A DNA stretch of 64,000 nucleotides. Origin: Trichosporon coremiiforme (lineage: Eukaryota > Basidiomycota > Tremellomycetes > Trichosporonales > Trichosporonaceae). This document shows positions 11,743 to 22,096 of the stretch, piece after piece; the first letter of the stretch is position 1, and each line of letters begins with the position of its first letter. Location of the stretch: the NCBI GenBank assembly GCA_039545355.1, contig BCJJ01000018.1:868001-932000 (forward strand). The letters run 5' to 3'. The position numbers and the translations under genes are program-made. The notes under the pieces were generated by a model. That model was not told the DNA's origin, searched no databases, and worked only from the letters and a program-made list of their open reading frames with translations.

Positions 11743-12555
11743 GGTGAGCGGGTGTGGTCGGGACTGGGGGCTCTAGAGGATCTATAAGCGAAGGAAGAGC
11801 CAGAGAAGGAGGTCAACAGCAATGATCGGTGGCCACCGGACGGAGCGCTCGGTCGATCCAGTGCGTCAATGGTGCGACTGATTACGTATCGGATGCTCAC
11901 GGAGAGTGCATGGCAGTCCGTGATTGAGGAAGTGCTGTGTGGGATCCGCGTGGGTCTGGTTCCGTAGGGCGGTGGGAGTGTGCGGAAGCGGATGCACGTG
12001 ACATCATAGGGTGTTGGCAGCCGGAGTGTCTGAGATGGAGTGGCCAACTGGCCAACCGGACGCGGTTGGCTGCATGGCCGATTGCGGGGTAAAGTGCGTC
12101 GATTGCATCCGTTGACCGGGAGAGTCAGGTATGGCCAGCATGGCTGGGTATGTGGTGGGGGACACACAGGGCACACGCCGAGCATCGAGGGCGCATAGTG
12201 GCCAGAGGGCTGTCAGAGTGGCCAGAGTGGGTGACGTCTGGTGGGTCCTGGCGCCGCGATAGGACCTTGGCTGCCATCGGACGGGGCCACCATTGCAGGT
12301 ACCTTTCAGCCCATAGAGGTCGCCTGCCAATGTCCAACCAGCCCAAAATCGCTATCACAGACACACTAGCACTCATTTTTCCACACTTTCTCCTCCTTAT
12401 CTTCTTACACCACTTCACCGCCCCCCGAGTCAAGCCCCTCTCGCCACCGTCTCGTCTCGAAAAGGTGCTGCATTCACGGCAGCCCCGACGCCCGACTCAC
12501 TCTCTCCACACCGGCACCCCCCTCCGTCAATTAACGCGCTAGATATCGGTTCAAG
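11743..12555. promoter_or_regulatory. divergent UBC13/choline kinase intergenic region
   Basis: About 810 bases between two start codons pointing away from each other, so it must contain both promoters. The last 200 bases before choline kinase are strongly pyrimidine-rich on the + strand (12370-12540), the usual arrangement upstream of basidiomycete start codons. Open frames in the region are on both strands and look random. Confidence 0.5.
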
Positions 12556-14148
12556 ATGGTTGTGACACCCGACCACCGTCCCATCGACGCCACCACCCCT
12601 CTCTCCCCTCTCCTTCTCGCTTCGGCCTCCCCCTCTCTCCACACCACTAGCAGCTCGGCCAGCTTGACCGGAAAGGTCGCTCACCCTATCGCTCCGGTCC
12701 TCCGCAAGCACAGCACGGGCTCGTTCTCCAAGCTTTCTGAGTTCCAGCTGGACGGACCGGCGATCGCTAGCTCGGGTGCCTCGCAGGAGGACATCCACAG
12801 CTCGCTCGGTCTTCCTCATGTCAACCTGAGCATTGACGCGAGGTGAGTAACGCGCATAGGAGGATCTAAAGCTGACTGCAGCGAGTGGCGCCACCCGGTC
12901 TTCAAGACCAAGGTCCTCTCGATCCTTCGCCGTCTGCGCGTTCCCATGTGGACGCACCCGAAGCTGACGCCCTCCAACATCCATCTGCAAAAGGTGTCTG
13001 GGGCTCTCACGAATGCCGTCTTCTTCGTCACGTTCAACCCGCGCCACGAGCCGACGTCGCCCTCCATGTCGCCGCTCCTCACCCCGACCATGCCGGCGCA
13101 TGACCCTGATCACCCTCCCATCATCACTGAGGCAGACTACCCGCAGACCGTGCTGCTGCGAATCTACGGTCCTTCGTCTGACCAGCTGATCTCCCGAAAC
13201 GAGGAGCTGCGCATCCTTCACACGCTCTCCACGCAGTACGGCCTCGGTCCGAGGATCTACGGAACCTTCCTGAACGGCCGTGTCGAGCAGTTCTTCCCAT
13301 CGCGAGCTCTTCACGCCGAGGAGCTGCGTGTTCCCCAAATCTCGATGGGCATCGCTCGCCGCATGCGCGAGTTACACTCTGTCGATCCGGTCAAGCTCGG
13401 CTTTGACCACGGACGTGAGAGGCAACCCATGATCTGGACGAGCATCTCGCAGTGGATGCCAGTGGCCGAGGAGATGGTTAACTCCCTGGCTGCGCTCGGA
13501 GGGAACTGGGAAATCCTCGGCGAGCAGATCGGCTTCCACCGTTTCCGCGAGGAACTTGAGGCGTACCGCACCTGGGTTACGAGCAAGACCAGCAACGACA
13601 AGGAGGTCGTCTTCAGCCACAACGACACCCAGTACGGCAACCTGCTACTCCTCGACGCTGAGCTCCCCAAGGGCGTCCCCGACCACCACCGCCTCATCGT
13701 TGTCGACTTTGAGTACGCCTCGCCCAACTGCCGTGGCTACGACATTGCCAACCACTTCCACGAGTGGCGCGCCAACTACCACCACCCCACTCTCTCGCAC
13801 TCGCTCATGCCCCACGGCAGCTACCCGACCCCCGAGGAGCGCGAGCGCTTCTACCGCGCGTACCTGTCCGTGGAGATGAGCCAGGGAGAGGAGCTGCTGA
13901 GGGACCTCGCCGACGTCGACGCCGCCAAGGTCGCGCAGCTCGAGGAGGAGACGCTCAGGTGGTCGCCCGCCTCGTCTGCCTTCTGGGCCCTCTGGGGTCT
14001 CATCTCTGCCGAGGAGCAGGTCAGCGGCATCGCCAGCGAGCTGCAGACCGGCCAGCCGTACACCCCGGACTGGGATTACCTCTCCTATGCTGTGGAGCGC
14101 TTCCAGATGTTCCGCGACGACGCTCGCCGACTGGGAGTGTTCCCCTAG
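12556..14148 (+). CDS. CKI1: choline/ethanolamine kinase
   Basis: Two exons (12556-12842, 12882-14148) with a 39-nt GTGAGT...CTGACTGCAG intron, 517 residues. The N-terminal ~95 residues are Ser/Thr/Pro-rich and disordered. The kinase part has the family start GALTNAVFFVTF, the Brenner phosphotransferase motif SHNDTQYGNLL with Asp344, and the choline kinase motif VVDFEYASPNCRGYDIANHF with Asp371 and Glu373. The product phosphorylates choline (and often ethanolamine) with ATP, entering the CDP-choline (Kennedy) route to phosphatidylcholine in the cytosol. Length and motif order match yeast Cki1/Eki1-type enzymes; substrate preference cannot be told from the sequence. Confidence 0.93.
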
Positions 14149-14488
14149 ACGTGGACTCAACACACGCAAACATACCAAAATCTGAAATCATATCATCTAG
14201 TATCCGGCATTTGTCCAAAGTTGTTTATCATGATCAAGCCGTTCATCACGGCCCGGATACCGGTCAGCCCGACCTTACCGTTCACCACAGTATAGATGAC
14301 TGCGGGCAGGATGAGGCCAGACCTTGTCGTGACTGTATGTACTTTTAATAGGTCTATTGGGATGCCACTTCAACATGTCATTGTACCAGCTTCAGTTGCT
14401 ATCTGCTTCCGTCGCCACCGCCACCCGATCGAGGTCTTGCGTCAGTCGAGTTTCCGGGTCGCCACCGGACAACACACCATGACCAGTC
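14149..14488. other. intergenic between tandem genes
   Basis: About 340 bases holding the choline kinase 3' end and the promoter of the next gene. A short upstream ATG at 14478 opens an eight-codon frame (MTSHAHSA, stop at 14502-14504) that overlaps the start codon of the next gene; it could act as an upstream ORF. Confidence 0.4.
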
Positions 14489-16514
14489 ATGCTCACAGCG
14501 CATAGCGACGTATACTCCATCGTCATTGAAGTTCACCCCGACAACGAAAACCCAGAGCAACAAGGTCAAGACTGGCGTCTAGGCGATATCTCCGTCGATT
14601 GGGTCGACCTTATCCGCGAGAAGAGTTCAGACCGCGCCTGGCAGGAGGACGACCATCCCCAGGAAGAGCACGTTGAGAAGCACCCAACCGTGCCCGGCGC
14701 AATGACCAAAACCACGACCAAGCCGTCTCCGCGCCATCGCAAGAAGAAGCGCCCAGAGTCCATCGACGACCTCTCCCTGCAGCCCCTGCTGGCTCACATT
14801 GCTGGCCCAAACCCGTTCGAAGCCTCGTCATCATCAGGCGTCACCCATGTCGGCAACGGTGTCGTCCACCTGTTCAAGCATGCTCCACCAGCGAGTCTGA
14901 TTGCGCGACTGGAGGGCCAGAACGGCGAGGGAAGCTCTGGACCGCCAGATCCCGAGGGCTGGGCCGATGAGAACGCGGAGGGCGGCGATGGCAGCCTTAT
15001 CGCGATCCTGGCAGTGCCTGCGTGGATGCGGCCAGCCGATCTCATCGAGTTCCTGGGAGGATGGGCAGGGTGTCTCGAGGGTGTGAGAATGATCAGGTTG
15101 GTTTATGACTCTGACATGGCTAACCATCAGAGAAGCGACAACCCCGAACCGGTCCATCGTGCTGCTCAAGTTCAGGGATCCACTGCAAGCCTCCGACTTC
15201 ATGGTGATCTTTGCGGGCAAAGCGTTTTCGACTCTGGAGCCGCGGGAGACCTGCCATCCCATCCGCGTGCACCACCTCGTCCTCCATCGCCTGGACGCGA
15301 GCGACGTCGCCGTGCCCGCTTTCCCGCCGAGCGTGTACGAGAGCCGCGCGAAGGCGCTCCCGAAGCAGCTGAAGGGCGTGCCCAAGTCGAATGAACTTCC
15401 GTCGTGCCCCGTGTGTTTGGAACGTCTCGACTCGACCGTCACTGGTCTCGTGACGCTTCCATGCGCCCACACATTCGACTGCGACTGTCTACGGAAGTGG
15501 GGAGATTCGCGGTGCCCTGTGTGCCGCGTTTCTCACCTCCTGCTCAGCAATGCCCAAAGCATGGACCAGAGCGAGCGCGATCGCATCACCCGCGCGACGC
15601 AGTGCGGCATGTGCGACTCGGCAGAACACAACTGGATGTGCGTCGTGTGCGGCTCCGTCGGCTGCGGACGATACTCAAAGGGCCATGCGCGACGACACTG
15701 GAAGGAGACGGGCCACGTTCTGGCGATGGAGCTCGAGACGCAGCGTGTATGGGACTACGAAGGGGACAACTACGTGCATCGGCTGATCCAGTCGCGCGCG
15801 GACGGCAAGCTCGTCGAGCTCCCCAGCGCGTCGAGTCTGACTGCCATGCCCTCGCGCCCCTTGCCCCTGAACCGACCGTTGGACGACAACGACCCAGTTT
15901 CCCGTTCCGCGACGCCGGTGATGAACACCCCGTCCCGCGCCCACGGCTCTCCGGGGACGCCAAACCACCAGCACACTGATAGCGGCGGCCCGAGTACGAA
16001 CGACGTGGAGAAGATTTCGACGATCGAGTCCATAACCCTCGAGTACTCCTATCTCCTCTCGTCGCAATTGGAGGCAATGCGGCAACACTACGAGGCCCAG
16101 ATGGCCGAACAAGCATCTCAGATCGAGGAACTGCGTGCGGAAGCGACGCGCGCGAAATCCGTCAGCGACCAAGTCTCGACGGCCGAGGCACAGCGCGCCG
16201 CCGCAGAAGCGGCACGCGAGAAAGCCGAACGCAAAGCTGAGAAAGCGCTCGAAATCAGCCGCGCCCTGCAACAGAATCTGGGCAGCGAGCGGGCCATGTC
16301 CCAGGGTCTCAGTCACAAGATTACGAAACTGACGACCGACCTGGAGAATGTCCGCGCGCAGCGCGACGCGAAGAGCAAAGAGGTCGACGAGTTGAATGAT
16401 ACGGTGCGCGACCTCATGTTCACGCTTGAGGCGGGGATGAAGCTGCAGGCTGAGGGGGAGGAAGGCGGGGATCTTGTCGTGAAGGGCGGCAAGGGGAAGA
16501 AGAAGAAAAAGTAG
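14489..16514 (+). CDS. BRAP2/Etp1-type RING E3 ubiquitin ligase
   Basis: Two exons (14489-15096, 15131-16514) with a 34-nt intron, 663 residues. Domain order is that of BRAP2/IMP and yeast Etp1: an N-terminal BRAP2 (RRM-like) domain across the splice site (SLIAILAVPAWMRPADLIEF through FMVIFAGKAFSTLEP), a RING finger at about 295-335 (CPVCLERL, LPCAHTFDCDCL, CPVC), a ZnF-UBP domain at about 361-430 (CGMC, WMCVVCGSVGCGRY, HWKETGH) and a C-terminal coiled coil, ending in a run of lysines. The ZnF-UBP binds free ubiquitin C termini and the RING recruits an E2. Yeast Etp1 acts in ethanol tolerance and the mammalian protein restrains Ras/MAPK signalling; which applies here is inference. Pro/Ser/Thr-rich linker near residues 470-520. 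Confidence 0.92.
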
Positions 16515-16755
16515 AGCCTCTCATGCATGTGTTGTAGATTCTGTCCTCCGTGGTGTGGGATGTGTTCCGGGTGTGCCGGTGCCACGGCCCGTGCCTTGCA
16601 ATGTCGTAGGAGGCGTTCCGGCGTTCAGTGAGGCGGAGCGGGACCAATTCGACTACTCCGAGCCGAGGTCGAGGTCCATGTTGTCATTTCGATCTCGCGT
16701 CGATCATCTCTCCGATCCCAGCCTTGACTCCCCCCGCTCAACTAAAAGTCTAGCA

Positions 16756-18004
16756 ATGTCCGCCGCTCGTACTGCCGTCCGACGCTTCGCCACCTCGGCG
16801 CGTCTTCGCAACCAGCCCGCGCAGGGCTCCCAGGGCCAGGTGTACACCCCTAAGACGGAATCTATGCCCGCCCCGCCCGCGCAGACCCAGGCTCCGGCCC
16901 AGACCCAGCCCGCGCAGACATACTCGGCTCCTCAGCAGGTCGGGACTGCTGGTAATGTTCCTGTTGAGAAGCCCGTTGGTGGACTCCGGTGAGTCAGCTG
17001 AGCGAAGGGGGAAGGAGGATATGGACGAACGTCGGGTCCCCCCTCGTCCTCTATGACGACATGACAGGTGCTGACGCTCTCCCTCTGTCTTTTGATTTAT
17101 CTGCGGGATACATGTTTACAGTGGCGGGTAAGTCTGCTTCTCTTCGCATGGGATGTAAGCTGACAGGCAGTATCGTCGGTTTCGTGCGTATCTCGGTCTA
17201 CTCCCACCCCACCCTCTCTTCACATCCAACACCCAACACCCACTCGGCAACCCAACCCCTCAACACGTAAAGAACCAAGCTAACTTCCAGCTCCTCGGCT
17301 TCTCCGCCGCAACCGGCCTGGGCATCTACTACCTGCAGCAGGACACGAAGGAGGCGCAGGGTCTTCTGACCTCGTCGGTTGAGGAGCTCACGCGCGACAC
17401 GCAGCGTATCACGACGCACCTCGACCGGCTGCAGACGACTGAGAAGGACCTTGTCGCGCTGCGCAAGGAGGCAGCGACTAAGGACGACCTGGTCAAGCTG
17501 AGGGCTGAGCTTAAGAAGGCTTGTGTGAGTACTTTGGGGGCAGTGGGTCACGATTCAGTGGAGCTGGAGTCTGGCATTGAAGTCTGGAGCTGGAGCTCCG
17601 GTGGAGTCTTGCTCCGGAGCTCGTGTCGTGTTGCGTGCTCGCGATTCTGCCCAGTTTCTTCTATGATTCTGGCCCCGGAGTTCTGGCATGGAGAGCCTGA
17701 GCTCCTTGAGCCGCGGAAGACATGTGGAGTGGACCCAGGCCACGAAGCGGACCCACTTATTCCCGCAAACGTCTTCTGCTTCTTCTGCTCCATCGTGGCT
17801 GCCGAAGCGGCTCGTGGAAGTGTGCCGATCGCGGCTTGATGGATGCAGCACAGCGGGACCCACTCATTCCCATGAAATAAGCGTGAGACACTGACAATCC
17901 ACCAGGACTCGCTCCACCTCGAGAACCTCGACCTCCGCGCGCACGTTTGGGGTATCGAGCAGGACCTGCAGAAGGTCGCCAAGGAGGGTGAGTCTGGCTC
18001 TTGA
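16756..18004 (+). CDS. small mitochondrial membrane protein with coiled coil
   Basis: Six-exon model: 16756-16988, 17122-17127, 17171-17183, 17291-17524, 17906-18004, where the second exon is only 6 nt and the third 13 nt; 194 residues. The start MSAARTAVRRFATSARLRN is a strong mitochondrial presequence, followed by an Ala/Pro/Gln-rich linker, one membrane segment RGGIVGFLLGFSAATGLGIYYL, and a coiled coil rich in Thr, Glu, Lys and Leu. This suggests an inner-membrane protein facing the intermembrane space or matrix. I do not recognise the family. The stop at 18002-18004 is reached by reading through a GTGAGT at 17988; if that site is used, the C terminus lies further right. Skipping the 6-nt exon also stays in frame and removes two glycines. 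Confidence 0.65.
17122..17127 (+). other. candidate 6-nt microexon
   Basis: TGGCGG is bounded by TTTACAG on the left and GTAAGT on the right. The flanking exons end in CTCCG and begin with TATCGTC, so inclusion gives Arg-Gly-Gly-Ile and exclusion gives Arg-Ile, both in frame at the entry to the membrane segment. Confidence 0.55.
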
Positions 18005-21000
18005 GGGATGTGTTGTGAGAGACTGGAGGGTGGACAATTCCGAAATGACCTGCGGCGTTGTGGATGGACGCCGGTGACAAGGCTTCCCGAGCGGGGACGT
18101 TCGAACATGAGCTTCTGAAGTCACGGAAAGGAGAGCGACACCCGTTCATCCCCAATCATTCGAAGTCTCAGAGTTGCGAGCTGTTTGCTGCTCACGTGAA
18201 GATGAGACAGAGGCGGTGCCGAACAGATAGTCGAGGGCCGTCGCGACCTCGTTCCAGACACCATCCCCGGCCTGTAGTCGTACGCTGCGTGAGCGTGACT
18301 AGGCTGCGGGCGCGCTTCGCGTTCGGTGTCTCGGGGTTCCATTGTTCTACTCGGCTTACGAGGGTCCGTGACGATCATCCTCATGTCGCGGTTATGTCAC
18401 CGTGTCGCATCTGTCGAGACTGCTCGAGGATCGTTGAGGGGCGACAACGCGGATGGCGCGAGAGAGGTCGGGCACAGGGCTGGGGTTCGGGACCAAACGT
18501 CTCAGCACGGTTCCGGATGTCTGGCGCATCGTGCTGCTCTACGCTGGTACTGTGACTCGCTGCAGACGTAGGGCGAAGCAGCCCAGCTGCATAAGATGAA
18601 CAAGGTTTGGATGGCGGGACGCTTCCTTCCCTCTGTGAGCCTTGTGTGGGCCGGAAAGCCGTCGGAAAGTCCAGCATCCCCCTCCAGTTTCGAACAGAGT
18701 CCACCACTTTGGGCATTGGCCTTCGTGTGATGACGAACGATGCTGACGCAAACACCAGAATCTATCAGGATCTAGACTCAAAGCTTAGACAAAACAACAC
18801 AAGACCGTACGAACCAGATGCAATGTGCGTGCACTTATGCCTGTGCAACCTGGATAGCCTGCTAGCCTGTGTGCGTGTGTGCGTTAACTAACGAGCGTCG
18901 CACTCTTCTGGAACTGGCGCTTCGGCCGTTTCATGTCTCAGAACTGAATGGATCGGCGGCCCGTAGGCCGTAGGGGCTGTCCATGTTTGTACGCGTGGTG
19001 CATCTCGAGACGTGCAGACGACGCCTCAACGTCATCACTGGCAGCACGCGTTTGCTGGAGTCTGCCCGGGGCGGCTCGCTCGTTGCGGGTCGTGCCGTTG
19101 TCTCTGTCCATGACCAAGAGTCCGGCGAGCTCGGTCGACTCGGGAAAGACTCGGAGTATCGTTGTCCTCCTCACTACTCGGAGCAGTCCCGGACGCTAGC
19201 CCACGCAAGCTAGGAAGTATCTCGGGTTCGGCGGTTCGGAATGTCTCGAGCCTCCGTTGCCCGTGTGCCGTTGTCTCAAGCTTCTCGAGCTTCTCGAGCA
19301 TACCTCTCTGTGACGGCGCATGCCTCCCCTCTTCTCGAGCGATGAGCTGGCAGGAGCGCACATTGGAGGCTTCAGAGTTCACCCAAGGCTCTGAGGCTTT
19401 GAAGCTTACCGAGAGCGGTGCAGCCGGTGCAGGTCCGTCCATCTGGTGAATATCAGACGTGCCAAGACGGGTCAAGCGTCAATGACTAAAGTGCAATGTA
19501 CCTTTTCCCCTCACCCTTGCTGGCCGCCCTTGCAGATCCCTGCCTCACTCTGTTAACGCACTGAACACCGAGACACGGCTCGCTCAACACGCCGGCGCGC
19601 TTGCTTGTGCGCTCCTCAGCGCACGGTTACTGGTCCGTCCGTCCACGCTTCTGTTAGTGGGACCAAGAGGGACCGAGAAGGGAGTGTCAGAGATTGATCT
19701 GGGCCAACGGCTCAGAATGCTGTGCGGTTGGTGCAGACGCAGAAAGTTCGAAACAGATGAAAATGATCACGCGGACGCGTTGGACTCGTTCCGTGAGCTC
19801 TTACACCACAACACGAGCGCGGTACGATTCCCCTTGCTGGACCCCCTGAAACGCGCAGAGCTTATTTATCTGCCTTCGACCCTCGACGTATCGCGTTCGC
19901 CTAGTAGACAGCTGTTGGCTTCTTGCTTTGATGAAAGAATGCTCCCAGCCTCTGGGACGGCATTACGCTGCGTTGTTCTGCGTTACATTACGGACCCCGG
20001 TCTCTCATTCCTCACCATCGTCGCAGCTTCGGGCTAGAAAAGCAGCAACAAAGTCATGTGGTTGTATCTATATCCATGGCTCACCGTCCCACGCAGAGAC
20101 CACTGGAGACCGATTGACGAACGCTTGCACCCCAGTTTTCTGATGTCTGAATAGTCTAAGTAAACATGGTGAATCAACTGACCTCCAACGTGCTGCGAGA
20201 ACGCCACTTGCTGCGCCCCGTATGCCGACTGGATGTGGTCAGCGGTCAGCGGTCTGGACACTGGCTCACCATACTCTTCCAGGGCCAGGGAATGGGGACG
20301 CCTCCGGCACATCGGTGCACGCCGGCACCACTGCGCGGTGAAGCAGGGGAAGATCCCTGTTCCCTTGCTAGCCCTGCTGGCCTTGCCAGACTTGTCCCAA
20401 TGGATGAAACGCGCAGTTTCGACTGACCCCTTGCCTTCCCCTGGTCCATCGCTCTACTGTATGACGCGCGCTTTATGGTTTTTGCTTCTGCTGCACGCCC
20501 ACTGTCCCTTCCCTTGGGTGATCCCTTGAATCAGGGCGGGCAGATGAGCATCCCTCCCCCTTCGAACCCCTTCGTCGACCTTGGTCGCTGGAGGAATCGT
20601 CCTGTCACTGCCACTGTGCGCGCACGCTGGCTCTCAGCTCCACAGACAAGCTCAGCATGCTACCTCACTCCGAAGCTGAGGTGACCTAGGTGAACTGGAC
20701 CAAGGCCGCGGGCAGGACACAGACACCGCGAGCTGGTCGCAGGTCCTCCACGAGAGTCACAACTCTTTATTGTCTCCTTACATCTGTCTTCGCACACTCC
20801 ACCTTTCACGCCCTCACATCGAAACGTCCCCCCTACGACCCAGCCTTCCGGACGCACTCCCAGGCCAGACCCCGACCTGAGGAGCTTGCTCGAGCTTCGC
20901 TAGCTGGGAATACGACTCGGAGACGAAACGCCCCCCACCAACCTGCAGCTGGTCCTGCCTGGTCTGGTTACATCAGACGACGTGACGACGGACCGACGAT

Positions 21001-22096
21001 CTCTGCGTGAATGAAATATAACGACGACCAAACGCCTTAGCGACATTATATGACTGCAACAGCTTAGCCTCTTCATTGATCATTGTCGCCAAGATCAATT
21101 GCTTCGCCCCTGCAACATTGCATCTCTCGCCGTCTAGTCCGAGAGCACCTGACCTTTGCCAGCCCAGCCCAGCCAGCCTGCCGACGTGCCGACGGGTCAC
21201 ACTGGTAACAGCCTTTGCCTTCGCCTTTTGCCACCTAGCGACGACTATACGACTAAGAGGCTGCGCTACCGCTCTACCGCGTGCGCCGCTCAGACCGCCG
21301 ACCCTCGATTCTCATAAATTCTCATTCCAGCAAGAATTGCGGGTGCACTGGCTGAAGCAAGTGAGACGCTATCGCCGCCGCCACCGCACAGATCGCCCGT
21401 CCCAATTCAGTCGGTTCAGTCGGTTGTCCGGACTCTGTCGCATTCGGCGCATAGCGCAGAGTAGTCATTGTTGATTGTCGACGACCCCGTGCGTTCGTGC
21501 GTTTGTGCCTTCTTGGTTGCCCGACCTGGAAACCGTACGTCGGTACATCGGTCAAGCATCACAAGCCCACAAGCCCGCAAGCCTGGGTCAGGCCCTTCTC
21601 CCTGAAGAACAAATACGACTGCGACTTACGGTGAGCGGCCAGCGGCGAGAAACCCGTACGCCGCCGCATGGCTTTGAGTGGTTTGTTCCTGCGATCCTGG
21701 ACGTAGTGATCAGTCACATTCCCTGCCCTTGCCCCGTTGAATGGATCGGAATCGATAACGCGATAACTGCATTCAGTCAATCGCCCAAAAGACTAGGGTC
21801 TCCTTAATCGCTAGCAGCCCAGCCCAGCCAGCCCAGCGCCAGCGTTCCCCGTACTTACGCTTTTGAGTGCTTTCGGGAGCACAGCTGCACAGCGCGTGCA
21901 ACTTAGCGCACTTGGCCGAAAGAAGGTCCAACGGCACCCCGGCACCCCCGGCACAATCCTCCCAGTCCACGATCGGGCAGTCACGAGGTGCGAGCTCCTG
22001 CACCTGCCGTCGCTTTTCATCATGTCATCTTCTCTGAGCTCGTCTCTGAGCTCCTCCCTCTCCACCGGAGCACTCAGTGCTCATCCCTTCCTCAAC
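18005..22096. other. 4.1-kb gene-poor region
   Basis: No gene could be supported on either strand. Frames of 90-130 codons (for example + strand 19657-20037) have no domain, no consistent neighbours with splice signals and skewed composition. Visible structure: a three-unit 9-bp repeat at 19275-19301, and CCCAGCC-rich tracts at 21159-21180 and 21815-21837. The right end is the upstream region of the myristoylated protein, and a frame in phase with that gene is open from 21863. Confidence 0.5.
19275..19301 (+). repeat. 9-bp repeat, three units
   Basis: Three adjacent units CTCAAGCTT, CTCGAGCTT and CTCGAGCAT. Too short to have a clear role. Confidence 0.6.
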
